This document shows, one piece after another, positions 49,172 through 60,555 of a DNA stretch of 64,000 nucleotides (within the stretch, counting starts at the first letter, position 1; every line of letters begins with the position of its first letter). The translations under genes and the position numbers were made by a program. The notes beneath the pieces are model-generated. The model ran no database searches and was not told the DNA's origin. It worked only from the letters and a program-made list of their open reading frames with translations. The DNA comes from Coprinellus micaceus (Eukaryota > Basidiomycota > Agaricomycetes > Agaricales > Psathyrellaceae): positions 1,736,001 to 1,800,000 of the forward strand of contig OX596340.1 of NCBI GenBank assembly GCA_951394405.1, read 5' to 3'.

Positions 49172-50276
49172 GCCCGACAATTCAATTGCTTGAACAGTTT
49201 CTAGGAGTTGGTGTAGCTCCGGGTGCAGGGTCTCGTGATAGGCGCACCCGACGCACGCCACTCTTGCGCTGAGATGGCGTTATCAACGGGTCTTGCTACC
49301 TTCGCGGTCGTACCGCACGGATTTGACAGTGGCAAAAGCCCTTCGAGCGTAGTTCCACAAGCTCCCCAACTGGGTGCGGGACGAGAGAACACAGGTACGC
49401 ATGTATCCTTGATCTCGGCTTTTTGGTCGCGACACAGACGAACGTTCTTGCGCGATAAGCTTCATAAGAGGGGTCGTGACTAGATATCTAATACTTTTTG
49501 GAGTAGGGCATAGGTAGCGACGGGCGGCGGCGTGACCTAGAAACAACGACGACTCTGGTATCTATCAAAATTTGCGCGACGCGCCGCTCTGGCAGTTGGT
49601 CGTTCCTCGCCTTTGCCTGATGATACAAAGCTTGACGATAAGAATATTCGGGTTGTATTCGGCCCTGTTTTCCTTACCTTTATCTGTGTACAGCCCGCCA
49701 CAGGTAGATAGGATACGCTTCCACAATGTGTCATCTTGTGGGGTATAATGGTGAGCCTAAGGCGCTGTTGCTCCTTGATAAGACGATCAGCAAGGGCCAT
49801 ATCGTCCCCCGTCACCCTCTTTGACTCGCGGACAAACTCGTGGCCAATTGAGGCCATTAAATAACCAAAGGAAATGAGCTCACAAAACCTGGTTGTCACG
49901 GGAGGCTGACATCCAGCGCTCTGTCAACTTGGGCAGTATTTAATGTCGCGTCCAATGGAATCCTCGAAGGCTACGTCAGCGTCGAGGAATAGGCGCGCGA
50001 CTCGACAATCCGGGCGTTCAAGTGCCCACGCATGTTCATACAACGTTCATAGATCAGAATACAAATTGGCATAGGGTTTGCACTATGTGTTGACTGCAGG
50101 AATTCATTTCTTGCCGTACGTTCAGCCGAAATAAACCAACGCCCCCAGATGGCATTCCCAGCCCAAGCACACGACCCCGCTCTCATGCCAACGGCACATG
50201 AAATCCACGGGGACGGCGTACACAATGCCTCTCCTCGCCTACTGTATAGCCTTGTGAAGGTCAAGGCTAGTGTCTG

Positions 50277-50298
50277 CCGCCATTTCCCTTACAATCGA
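50277..50298 (+). repeat. Dispersed 22-nt repeat, copy 2
   Basis: Second copy of the word at 49150-49171, with one mismatch (T for G at the fourteenth base). Confidence 0.4.
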
Positions 50299-53200
50299 TC
50301 CACCACAGGTTGACCACAGGGAATTAATACTCCTGATAATCAACACGAAGTCGATACCTCGAGGGATTTTGTTCGGGTCCAATGTTTAGCATTCAATTGT
50401 CCAATCTGCGTGCCCGATAGTCGAGCGTGGATGCCCTTATCTGCGAGATACCAGGCATATACCCTAGCCCAAGGGGTTTGGGCAGCACGAGGGAGGACAT
50501 AGCTAAGCCGGTTGAACAAAAAATTTCCGAGGCCTGGGTGTTGGGGCTGACCTGCCTGACGGGTGTAAATACGAACGGGCGACGTCCGACCGACATATGA
50601 ACTCGTCATACTATGCCATCATCGACCCCTACCACTACCTTGCTTCGGGTTCTCCAGTAGGCTCACCCTTCCCTACGATTTGGAGGACATGCCATCGCGT
50701 AGTTATTTCGCTCCGAGGACTCGAGAGAATTCCCAGGTGCAGTTAAAACCTTCGTTGAATTGCCTAGCACCGGCTCGGAATGCGGGTTCCGCGTCGCAAG
50801 TATTGGAGCAAGGATTCCAAGGTCCTCCATCCCTTCAGCTTCCGCGCGGGGACCCTAGTAAAAGGCGGGACGAAGTCGAAACCTCGGTGAAACCCCAAGG
50901 TACACCGATTATTGCCCCTCCATACCTTATCGCGCTAGGGCAAGTTGGATCAAGGTTTTTGGCTTCCGGTGCCTTGGCTGAAGAGGAAGACGCGAGAGCA
51001 TAGACGGACCGTTGAAGGAGCTTCCTCGGAGTGGGGAGTCGGGATTCGAGAGGCAACGAGCTTGTCGCAACGGATAAGTATGAGCGAAGGGATGACAGGA
51101 AGGCGGAAAGAAGGCACTGAAGTGGATCGAAGTGCTCAGGTGGGCGCTTCTGGATGCAACGACCAAATTTAGCGCTGGCGGAAATGAGTTAAGGTGGGTA
51201 TGACGCAACGGTCAAGGTCTAAGTAGAAGGTAGAAAGAGACGGCGTTCAGGGAACGGGAAGCGGCACGCGGAAGCGCGGATATGGTGTCAGACGTTCAGA
51301 GAGGGGGCTTCAATCGAACCTGGAAGATGCAGAGGAAAAGGTGGTTGAGGACGCTTCGACCTATGGCCGTGGAACTGCGAGGGTGCGGAGGCTTCGTCTG
51401 ACCAGACCCAACAGCCGTCGAAGCGCGGATAGATGTCCTCTTCGAGATTTCTGCTCGAGCTTATTCGAGGTGCCTCACGCCCTCATTTTGCAATTGAGAG
51501 GAAGGTAGTTGCGACCTATTTTCAAACGTTTGGTAAAGGTCCAAAGTTAATAATAGAGAGGATCGTCGGACATACCAAAATCTCCAGCCCCAGTGCATAG
51601 CAGCATACCTTTGGCGGACCAGTACACACTTACACGCGCGGTGGACGGGCGAGATAAGCAGGGTCTGGTGAGCGCTGAGAACCGGGGCGAGTTACCTCAA
51701 CCCCGACTGCGCGCTGACCAACACCAACATACCTGCCATCTGTCCTTGTCAAACTTCATAGAGCCTTCGAGGGCCCTTTGGGTATAATAGGCTTCTAAGA
51801 CCGTCCCATCCCGCGTCTTCAAATTTCCCAAGTCCCCAGAAGACCTAGCCTGAACACTCGTCCAAAATAATATCATATCATTTCGAAGAGGCTCTGGCTA
51901 GCTTCTGGTGGGCTCTAGGAACACGGAACACCGCCTGCATCAAGGCAAGCCATGTCGCAGAATGTTGTTAGAATGATCTGGAAATAACTGCCCAATGACG
52001 CTGAGGAGCCTAGGTTTGTAATCATGGTAAGCAAGGAGATGACTGGAAGGTGTAAGAAAGAAGGATGAGGCCACTCACGGGGACCGAGATACCAGAGATA
52101 GTTCGTTCGTTCGGTTTCGGTATCACGGAAGCAACGTTATGGGCGCGGGGAGGTGGTGGTATCATTACGGATACGGGCCACTGAGGACTTGGACAAGGTG
52201 GCAGAACCACGAAATTTGCAATCGGAATATCCGCGCACAGCGCAGAATCGCTGCGCGGGGATGAGCCTGAGGTCGATGTCCCCGACGCCGTAACCGTTGA
52301 GCATGCGCATGGGGTAGTCCATTACGGCCTGGTTACGGGATTTGCCGTCCACTTACCTGATGAAGCATGAGTAAGGGATAAGAGATATCTGCGGAGCCTA
52401 GAAAGACCTATATGACTTCAATTTGACTTAGCATCAGACCTGTAAGCTGCAGCTAGCGTTGACTAAAGGTCGATGGTTCGAAGTCCTCGCTAATTAACCG
52501 CACAGCATCGCCTACACGTTGAACGTGGTTGTAGACTCTTGGGTACATCGATCGTCGCCTTGCCTATTGGGAAAACGGTGAGAGGCCGCTCGGCAGTGTG
52601 CACGCCTCCTATGACGTCGTTTCGCCGTTGTGCGTAGGCGCCCGTTGATCTGTGTGCTTTGCGCGACATCGGAGGGATCATGGCAACATAGTCGACGGTA
52701 CCAAAATCGACTGGCGGGGTAAGAGTTCGTCTAGGCACCAAGCGGGGTCCAGCACTGACGTCGTCGTCTTTGGTAGGGCCTCCGCGAGAAGGAGACTTTC
52801 ACAGGGGCCCGAGTCGAGTTGCGATGGCGGTCCGTGATATCCAAGCCACAGAATATCACCAGGTGCTCGCTGTTCTCACCGGGGAGCAAGGCAAAAGAAC
52901 AAGACACCCCATAAAAAGTCGGCGTTTCAGCCAATCCGTCGATCCTGCCTCGAAAACGCGAGCGAGAGTCCATACGGTGATATTTAAGGTCGTGTGGGAG
53001 TGCGTTCCCAGTGGACCCTCGATAGCGTCGATAGCAACCAGATGCCTCCAGATGTGCTCTAATGATGCACCGTGAAAATAGCCTCAAGAACCTGTGCACT
53101 GCGGATTGAGCATGAGAAAGGAGCGAGGGCCAATCGAATGAGAGAGGGATGGACGGCCGGTCGGCGAGAGAAAGAGACGAGCACGAGGATTAATATCCAG

Positions 53201-54190
53201 AGCTATGGTACAGAGAGCGACCCGACTCGGACGCTCGGAGAGTTCCAGCGTGCTTCGGGCTTGCTTTGTCCCAATGGCTTCGCGAAGGCTGATTTTTGAG
53301 GCGGTTATAAAATCGAAGGTAGCAAGGGCCAGTGCTATGCAGTGCAGAAGTGACTTTGAGGGTATTGATCAGCCCCCCGGACAAAGGAATAAAACGGAGC
53401 TCAACCGCAGACCAAGTCATAGAGGTCTTCGATATGTTGGAAGACATGGATCTCAAGGGCCCCTCGATGATGAAGGAAAGGGGTATCGATATTCCTCCCT
53501 TATCGACGGCTAAGACGCCGCTCCCTGTGTGCGCGAGAATGTTGCTGAGCACCCCAGAATGCTCGCCAGCGCCCTCTCGGGTGCGCTTGGGTCCAATATC
53601 ACCTGCAGCGTTCCTGTGCGGTTCTCCGTTTGAGCAGTGGCCCGGAGGCTTCTAGTCGTGGTATTTGTTAACCACTTAGCAAGTGACGGCCAGAGCGTTG
53701 GGGTTGAATGGACGATGGGACCTGGGGAGGATTAACGTACGAGCTCATGCGGTGCCACAAGAAAGAGGGTCATCATGCGAGGGTCCTTTTCAGAGTACCA
53801 CAGGGGCGTGTGGAATGGAGTTTCCCCGTTCCATCCTGAATGTATCCGTAAAATCTAGGATGCTGGGGAAACGCTAATCCTCGCACGATTGGACGCTGGC
53901 CTGTAGTCCAATCATCGTCGCCCTCAAGGTTGCCTAGGGATGAATGGTGATTATTCCAGTTCTGCGGGACCTAGAAGAGCCAGTTGGACGATGCGCGGCA
54001 TCGCATTCATCGGTCGCCAGAGGCCAGCCCAGCCAGACGGTCACTGTGCGAAGGGAGGAAAACATTTCAGCTAGAAACGACAGGTCGACGTGATATGTCA
54101 CGCTAGAAACTTGGTTAGACATGATCAAGACTCCCAAAAGTTAAATTGCATGCCTCCGTCTGCAGAGCGACCATGCAGGCGTTACGTCCT

Positions 54191-54207
54191 TCGCCTAACG
54201 TAGGCGA
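54191..54207. other. Perfect 7-bp hairpin in the gene-free block
   Basis: TCGCCTA, a 3-nt loop ACG, then TAGGCGA. It is isolated with no U-run or gene beside it, so its role is unknown and it may be chance. Confidence 0.35.
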
Positions 54208-56872
54208 GTAGCGCCTCGCTTATCGACCTCTGACGTCGAGCGAACATACCGTTGCACATGTCGAGTCGCGGGGTCGGTCCGACCGCAAAGACCCTTTCCT
54301 CATTGCAGTTAGGCGTTGCTTCCGCAAGGCACCCTCGCGGTGAGCCTGCTCGCCTCGCTACTTGCCCCATCTTTCGCTTGCTTTGAGGTTTGAGGTTAGG
54401 TAAAGGGAGAGCCGTTACCCGTACGGCCCGCGCTGCTAAGTTCAAGCAGATGATGACGAGTGGGTGGTCGTACCTCTCCGTGGACCCTGACCGAGTTTAC
54501 GTTTTTCTCCTTCGACGCAACTCAATTCACCCCCGCACCCGCCAATCTGCTGGTTGACAGCCGTCTCGGAAGATGCAGTTACATATCCACAGCTATTCTA
54601 TTCTAGTTTCTATACATGGATGACGGCAGGGCGCTTCTCCATCCTATTTCGCGTGGCCGCCTCCAGTGCCAAGCCGCCGCCACCGCCCCCTCTCCCCTCA
54701 ATCCAGCCTCCTTCAGGGATTTGAGGTGTTTCGGACGAATGATGCGATTCGGACTCGGCGTGCATGAGCCGGACAAGTACCGGTTGTAGGCGCCCAGGGA
54801 TATATTATGTCGGTCAGGGTCCTTCCCCATTCCGCCTTCATATACGTAGTACCTACTTGCGCCGGTTGTAACGTTGATACAGCTGAGAACATGCCGTCGC
54901 GATTTGCGATATTCGGGGTATCTCCAGAGATTAGCTCCTATCCCTATCTTATCCTGGACTAGCGCCCCTCGCTTATCGTCCCGGTGCGCGCACACGACGA
55001 TCCCGAGATTGGATGCTGCCTCGACTCGAGGCGGGTGCGGGCACTTGACAAGCGAGGCCCCGCTAGCCTTTCCAAGTCGTCACAGAAGGGAGTCCCTGAA
55101 GCCCGAGGCCCTCCAATGTAGAATTCGGCCCGAGCCTTAGCGGACGACTGAATTCGCTATGCTGTATACAAACCCTGAAAAGGAGTGGGAGTCGCGTGTC
55201 GACGGCGAACTCGCACTCGCTTGATGGGGGCGTTGTGGAGGCGCAGCCTCGCAGGCGCCCATGATCGCACGCACACACCAGTGCGGTCGCGTGCCCCCAG
55301 TACCCGCCAAGAATTGAGTGAATTGAGTGAAGTAATTGGGCGCGGGCGCATGCGTGCGGAGGCGTGTGCCCTTATTGTGATTACTGCCTCCTGCAGTGGG
55401 GAAGGGTAGCGACGACGGGCGCACGTTCACTCCCGGATCCAAGTAAGTGGCAAGGAGTAAGCGCCACACCAGAGCGTAAACCGCCCAGCCCTACGGCGCA
55501 TTGATTTCGTCGGTCCTTCAAGACATATACACATCTGCAGAAAAATCACATCAGAAACGACCTCACATGGATCTGGTTACGCCCCACCCTCCCATAATTC
55601 CCAACCCATTCAGTTCCTTCCTTCCTTCTCGAATTCACTTCTTTGACATACGGTCAATAGGATTAGGAAAGAGCTTAATCCCTTCCCCGCTACGAGATGT
55701 GATATGTATGTGATAGATGTGAAGGGTAAGCTTTTGGAACTGAATATTGAGGGGAGCACGATTGGGTACCTATCCTACCCATTGGCTCGCTCGGTCGTCT
55801 CTTCACGTTCGTCACATCCCTATTTAAAAATATGAGGGGCACACGCCCAGCACAAAACTGCGGCTGAGCATACAGTTGGACGTGCGTACTATACGCCTTG
55901 AAAGAAAAAAGAAGCGTGACGATCGAAAGAAAGGTTTGAGGCAAGAACGCCAATAGCCTTAGGTACAATCGAGACTCGTTGAAGAGGGAGAAAAGGCCCT
56001 TGAACGTTCTCTTCACAGAAACACCACCTAACCACCCTAAAGTTTCCCCACCATCGAACGCAAGACCTAACAAATGCGTCGTCGCTTCTTATTGCGATTC
56101 GCACTGTTTAAGCTCGCGCCTCGCCTCTCCCGTCCCCATATCCGGTCGCATTCGCGCTTCTCAATACCTTTCCACTCGAATGTCCTGACCCACACCTAAT
56201 AGCCTAAGCCCCGCTGCGTCTAATCTAAATAAACCATGCACCCCATCGAATTGAATTGGAATCGCAGTGAAGAGTAAGATGAAGTTTGAAGCTTTGAAGC
56301 TTGAAGACGAAAGACGCTATTAGACGGCCGATAACCCAATTTCACCTATTCAATTGGAGTCGCAGTGACTGAGGCTGAGGGCGGCGGCGCGCTTTTCGCC
56401 GTCGGCGCCTCGCCCTCTCACCCTTCACGTACCTTAGCTCGGGGGGGGACCTGACTGCGCGGGTCCGCGCCGTGCTCTTGGGTTTAACTCTACCATGGGC
56501 CAGGTCGATCACGCGGGGAAGGTAAGCACCCTGGTTTTTTTTGAGCGAGTGAGAGAGCGAGAGACAGAGAGGGAAAGAGGAAGGAACGATGATGCAATGT
56601 GAACTCGTATTGGCCGTCTCTATGCAGTTGCGTGCGTGCGTCTTCGTCCACCAATAACCTGAGAGAGGAAGGCATTACGTCTTTCGCTCGTCGCCTCACC
56701 GTGACTTCACTCACTCACTCCTCCTAAATGCATGGAATTCAGCCCGTTCTGGGATGTCGTCCGTCATTCGATATGAACTTGAGAAAGAGTTGGGTATGGG
56801 GTATATGTCGTCAGTTGAGGGATCGCCTCTACTAGTAGCGCGGACGTCGTCTTCTGGAAGAGAACTTTGGTG

Positions 56873-56900
56873 TGCGATTTGCGATTTGCGATTTGCGATT
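56873..56900. repeat. 7-bp tandem repeat, four perfect copies
   Basis: Four head-to-tail copies of TGCGATT with no mismatches (28 bases). It lies in non-coding DNA about 2.2 kb from the nearest start codon and is probably a minisatellite. Confidence 0.85.
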
Positions 56901-57709
56901 GGCTATGGGGATGGGGATGTTACATTTCGTACGCCCGTTCCGTTGGGGTGTCCCTTCCTTCCCTTCCCCAGAGGGCGTCATCGCAACTTACGACGATCCT
57001 CCTTCTCTCTCTCTCATTGGCTCATTCACCCACAACTTTTCATTTCACTCCGAGCGGTATAGAAACTTTCACACCACTGGGGCAAGTCCACGAAAAGAGC
57101 AGTTCGAATTCATTCGTAAGAGGGTCGTAAAGTAAAGAATCGAGCCATTAAGCTGGGTATTGCGATAACTAGGTTCGTTCGTAAAAGAGACTCGGAAGGT
57201 ATGGTACACATTGAGTTACAGCAAGAACACTAGGGGAGGTATAAACAATGAAAGAGGCGTTAAAAGTACAAAAGACCAAGGGTGATCCCGAGAGAGAGAA
57301 AAGGACGAAACAAGAAACCTAAAAGTACAACCCACTAGACGAAGACCGAGGTAAAGAGCCGTATGGTAGTAGTAGACCCAGCAAAGAGAAACCCGCGCGC
57401 GAATATATACAAGTGTGTGGGGTGGGTATCGATGGGGGGTATGACTGTTTTTAAGGTATCAAGGAGCGTTGGGACGTGCAGTTGATAAAGATATCGATGC
57501 AATGTGTGTGTTGTGTGTGTGGGTATGAATGAAGTGAAGAAGAAAAAGTGTCGATGAGATTGTGGTATGTGTTATGCAAATGCAATGCTTGGTTGGTTGA
57601 TGTGGATGGATAGCGAGAGACGAAAAACACGAGAGCGATGGATGATAGCAAGAATGCAAATGCACGACGACGATAACAGAGAAAGAAAGAGAAGGAAGGG
57701 AGCTACGAC

Positions 57710-59074
57710 CTATGAAGTAGCCCTTAGCGATGCGGGGAGGACCGCGCCGGGTGGTGGAGGCGCCATCGGCCTCGCCATGGGGAAGAGGAACAACTTCTGG
57801 GGCAACTCCTCGCGTTCGACCTCGACCCACTTCTGCTCGCCGTCCTCGCCCACTACCAGCTCGGTCCTCTTCACGATGCGCGTCGGCTGCTTCATCGGCG
57901 CGTACTGGAGCATGTTGTCTGCGCTCCAGCTCCTCATGGGCTCAGGCTGGGGACGCTTGGAGCGGAGAGGGGTGAGGAGATCTTGATCCGAGGTACTGGA
58001 AATGGAGAGTGGCGAGCGGACAGAGCGGCGCGAGGAGGATGTGGATGAGGGAGAAGAGGATGAGAGGGAGGAGGATGAGGAGGATCGGACCTTGAGCTTG
58101 ACATCGGGGACGAGGAGCTTGCCCTCGAGGTGGGATGGGAGGAAGCTGCGTTCGCGGCGGATGGGTGCAGGGGAGTCTGGGGAGGTGGATGACGAGATGC
58201 GCGACTCGGCGCGTCTGGACATGCACTCGTTGAATCTCTCGTAGAGATCGGCGGTGGGGTCGACTGGCCTCTCCTCGGTGCATGCGGCGTTGGCGCGTCG
58301 GGAGGTGCGGACCCTGGGTCTGGGGGTGGTGGTGTTGATGGTGGGATCGGAGTGGAGGCGGGTGTTGTAGTAGACGGAAGCCCTCCAGGCGTTAGATCCG
58401 TCGGTCCAGCCAGGGATGGGCTTGGGGACCTCGGGCTTTGGGTCGTAGCGGCTGGTGCGAGGCTTCATGGGCTTGGGGAGGGCCTCTGCGATGCGGCGAC
58501 CGGCCATGATGATGCCCCCGGTGTACTCGTCGGGCTGGCAGAAGAACTCTTCGTCAGAATCGTCCTCGGCGTAGACGATGGAGTTGAGGTCGGGGAGCGG
58601 GGGGAAGTTGAGCTGCTTGGCAAGTGCGAGTGCGTGTGGGGAGTACTTGCGGTTCTTGTTGGGGGAGGAGGAGGATGGGATGGGTTCCGAGGAGGTCCGG
58701 TCTGGGTAGACGGGGCGACCGAGGTAGGAGGAGTTGAGGTCAGCCATCCGGCAGTCGTCGGAGCAGTAGAGGCCTTGCGGGCCCTGGTCGATGACTGTGC
58801 GGTAGCGGGTGGGATTGGGTGCGGGGATGGGCTGCGGCTTAGATGCTGCTGCTGCTGCTGCTGCCTTTGCGCGTCCGGTGCCCTGGACGAGTCCGCCTTT
58901 GCGCTGCGATTTCTTGGCTGGGGGAGGGTCAGTGCGAGATGGGGCGGAGCAGTGAGGGGACGTACGACTGGAGGGCGCAGGGACCGGCTGGGCGGGCTGC
59001 TCGAGGGGAACGTTGTATCGCTTGGGAGCGATGAGAGTGTCGCAGACGGTGCACCAGCTGGCGTCAAAGTCCAT
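57710..59074 (-). CDS. Ecl1-type zinc-binding protein (life-span regulatory factor domain)
   Basis: The N-terminus carries two Cys pairs in the arrangement of the fungal Ecl1/LSR domain: WCTVCD (Cys8, Cys11) and QGLYCSDDCR (Cys88, Cys92). Small yeast Ecl1 proteins with this domain extend chronological life span and respond to zinc and nutrient limitation. This protein is much larger, about 438 residues if the 48-nt intron at 58918-58965 is removed and 454 if it is read through; both keep the frame. The start MDFDASWC was preferred; an in-frame ATG 14 codons earlier exists. Between the Cys pairs lies a polyalanine run coded by CTG/GCA repeats. The rest is Ser/Pro/Arg-rich and probably disordered, ending in LPQKLFLFPMARPM. 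Domain call by motif only; function is inferred. Confidence 0.72.
   Translation of the reverse strand: MDFDASWCTVCDTLIAPKRYNVPLEQPAQPVPAPSSRTSPHCSAPSRTDPPPAKKSQRKGGLVQGTGRAKAAAAAAASKPQPIPAPNPTRYRTVIDQGPQGLYCSDDCRMADLNSSYLGRPVYPDRTSSEPIPSSSSPNKNRKYSPHALALAKQLNFPPLPDLNSIVYAEDDSDEEFFCQPDEYTGGIIMAGRRIAEALPKPMKPRTSRYDPKPEVPKPIPGWTDGSNAWRASVYYNTRLHSDPTINTTTPRPRVRTSRRANAACTEERPVDPTADLYERFNECMSRRAESRISSSTSPDSPAPIRRERSFLPSHLEGKLLVPDVKLKVRSSSSSSLSSSSPSSTSSSRRSVRSPLSISSTSDQDLLTPLRSKRPQPEPMRSWSADNMLQYAPMKQPTRIVKRTELVVGEDGEQKWVEVEREELPQKLFLFPMARPMAPPPPGAVLPASLRATS
58844..58863. repeat. CTG/GCA trinucleotide repeat coding a polyalanine run
   Basis: About six to seven GCA-type codons in a row, giving an alanine tract between the two Cys pairs of the Ecl1-like protein; prone to length change by slippage. 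Confidence 0.7.
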
Positions 59075-60536
59075 GTTCGTTGAGTGGGTGCCTGTGAGGA
59101 AAGGGGCATCCATCAAACACCTCCACTTATAAACGCCCCTCTCCCCCGCTTTCAGTTATTTATTTATTTATTTTCCCCATTCCTTATCCGGATTTCACAA
59201 GATCTGGGATCGGAGATGAGATCGCTCCCACCGCACCGAGCCCCGGTCCCAATTGCCCCGCCTCTGCCTCCGAGGCGTTGCCCTCGTCCAATGCGAATAT
59301 TCCTCTCCCACCATTTCTCTCCCTTTTTCGAATCCCACATTTATCCGTTGTCTCCCCGTCGGTCCGTCCACAACCCGCACCAGGGGACGTGCCCACTCAC
59401 TCCGAACACTGCGTTCCGCCAACCTCGCCCCCCCATTCCGTTTATGACCATCACCACTTCATTCCGATGTGTTCGATCCAGTGGTTCCTTGTGCGGCTAA
59501 CCCTCTGCTTCACCTTTTGTTGTCCATGGATACTGGCGCTCCGACCTCTTGATCCATCGCTCCCTCCCCTGATCCCCCACACAGCGCGCTGTTGGCTGAG
59601 AAGGATCAATCCAGCGAGACAAGAGAGGACGCGGAATCCCTATACCCGTCATACCCCTTCCGCTGATTCTCGGCCCATGACCAACTCCTTCCTTCTATTG
59701 GCTTACAATCCACCGTTTCACTTTACTTACATTAAATACTGGGCACCGGTTCTTCCCCGCACTCCCCACGTACCTCGCTTTACGCCGAGGACCTACGAGG
59801 CGCACCGCATTGCGGGGGAAGAGGGCGTTACGAGAACAGCTGCACGCTCACCACGGAGAGATGGGTACCCAATAGTCATCCAACCACAGGCGGCTACACA
59901 CCTACCACTATCAGGAGCCTAGCCCCTCACCCGTGTTTGCTTTGCACATGCATGCACACCTCTATCCCGTGCTTCCTCTACATTCCGTTCTCACCGTGCA
60001 TCCAAAATATCCATATCCGTATCCGTATACAGAGGCCAACTCCAAGGTCGGCGTATCTCGGATAAGTATGGACGAGCACATCGATTTCACGCGACCTGCT
60101 ACTAACTACCACACCCGCGCAAGCGGAGGGCGGAGGATCGCTTCCCCGTGATTATTTCCCCGAGTGGGCGCCTATGTGTCCAACAAGCCCCCGATCCCGT
60201 CCCCGCGTCCCGCCGATTATTGTCCGGGGTACTCGCTTGCTTGCTTTGGTATCTACCCAATCGCTCTCAGTTCAATTGGTATCCATCCACGCGCGATCGA
60301 CAATGGGATCGTCCATACAGCTGACCTCTATTATTTTCTCCGACACACCACCACCCATTATATCGACAAGCCACCGTCGAAACTCCCATTTGAATTGTGG
60401 CTCTGACCACCCACCGAGCATATACTATAGCGATGGCGACACCGATCGCCTTCCGATCGCCTGACCGCATTGCTTGGACCTCGCGTTGCAGGGTGCGTTT
60501 TCAGCGCTTATTCAATGGGTGGATCGACGCCACGAC

Positions 60537-60555
60537 AATAGGGCTTAGCCCTATT
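60537..60555. other. Perfect 8-bp inverted repeat with 3-nt loop
   Basis: AATAGGGC, loop TTA, then GCCCTATT. It stands alone in the gene-free right end with no open frame around it. Confidence 0.45.

Larger units (their letters stand above)
42962..57709. other. Gene-free block of about 14.7 kb
   Basis: No gene, recognisable domain, transposon protein, rRNA or tRNA was found on either strand. Open frames are mostly 60-120 codons, the longest about 250 (44399-45151), and none shows family motifs or spliceable continuity with a neighbour. Base composition is not AT-rich, so there is no sign of RIP-like decay. A few short repeats are listed separately. The last about 500 bases (57170-57709) are probably the 3' region of the Ecl1-like gene. 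Confidence 0.5.

Noticed and set aside
49537..49899. 120-codon minus-strand frame with a fairly protein-like composition
   Set aside because: I could not link it to any family, and no flanking exon or transposon feature supports it.
52428..52493. tRNA-like stretch with a GGTTCGAAGTCC element and matching TTAGC/GCTAA ends
   Set aside because: It is about 66 nt, has no A-box or D-arm, the T-loop is one base too long, and no anticodon stem forms cleanly. At best a degraded tRNA or SINE relic.
42962..57709. RIP-mutated transposon or telomeric repeats as the explanation of the gene-free block
   Set aside because: No AT-rich bias, no TTAGGG or CCCTAA arrays, and no reverse transcriptase, integrase or transposase motifs were visible by eye.
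58352..59083. 243-codon Gly/Val-rich frame antisense to the Ecl1-like gene
   Set aside because: It is the codon shadow of the GC-rich, Ser/Pro-coding opposite strand. The real gene has conserved Cys motifs on the minus strand.
59278..59922. 214-codon Pro/Ser/His-rich frame upstream of the Ecl1-like gene
   Set aside because: It sits in pyrimidine-rich DNA where long frames arise by composition, and it shows no family motif.
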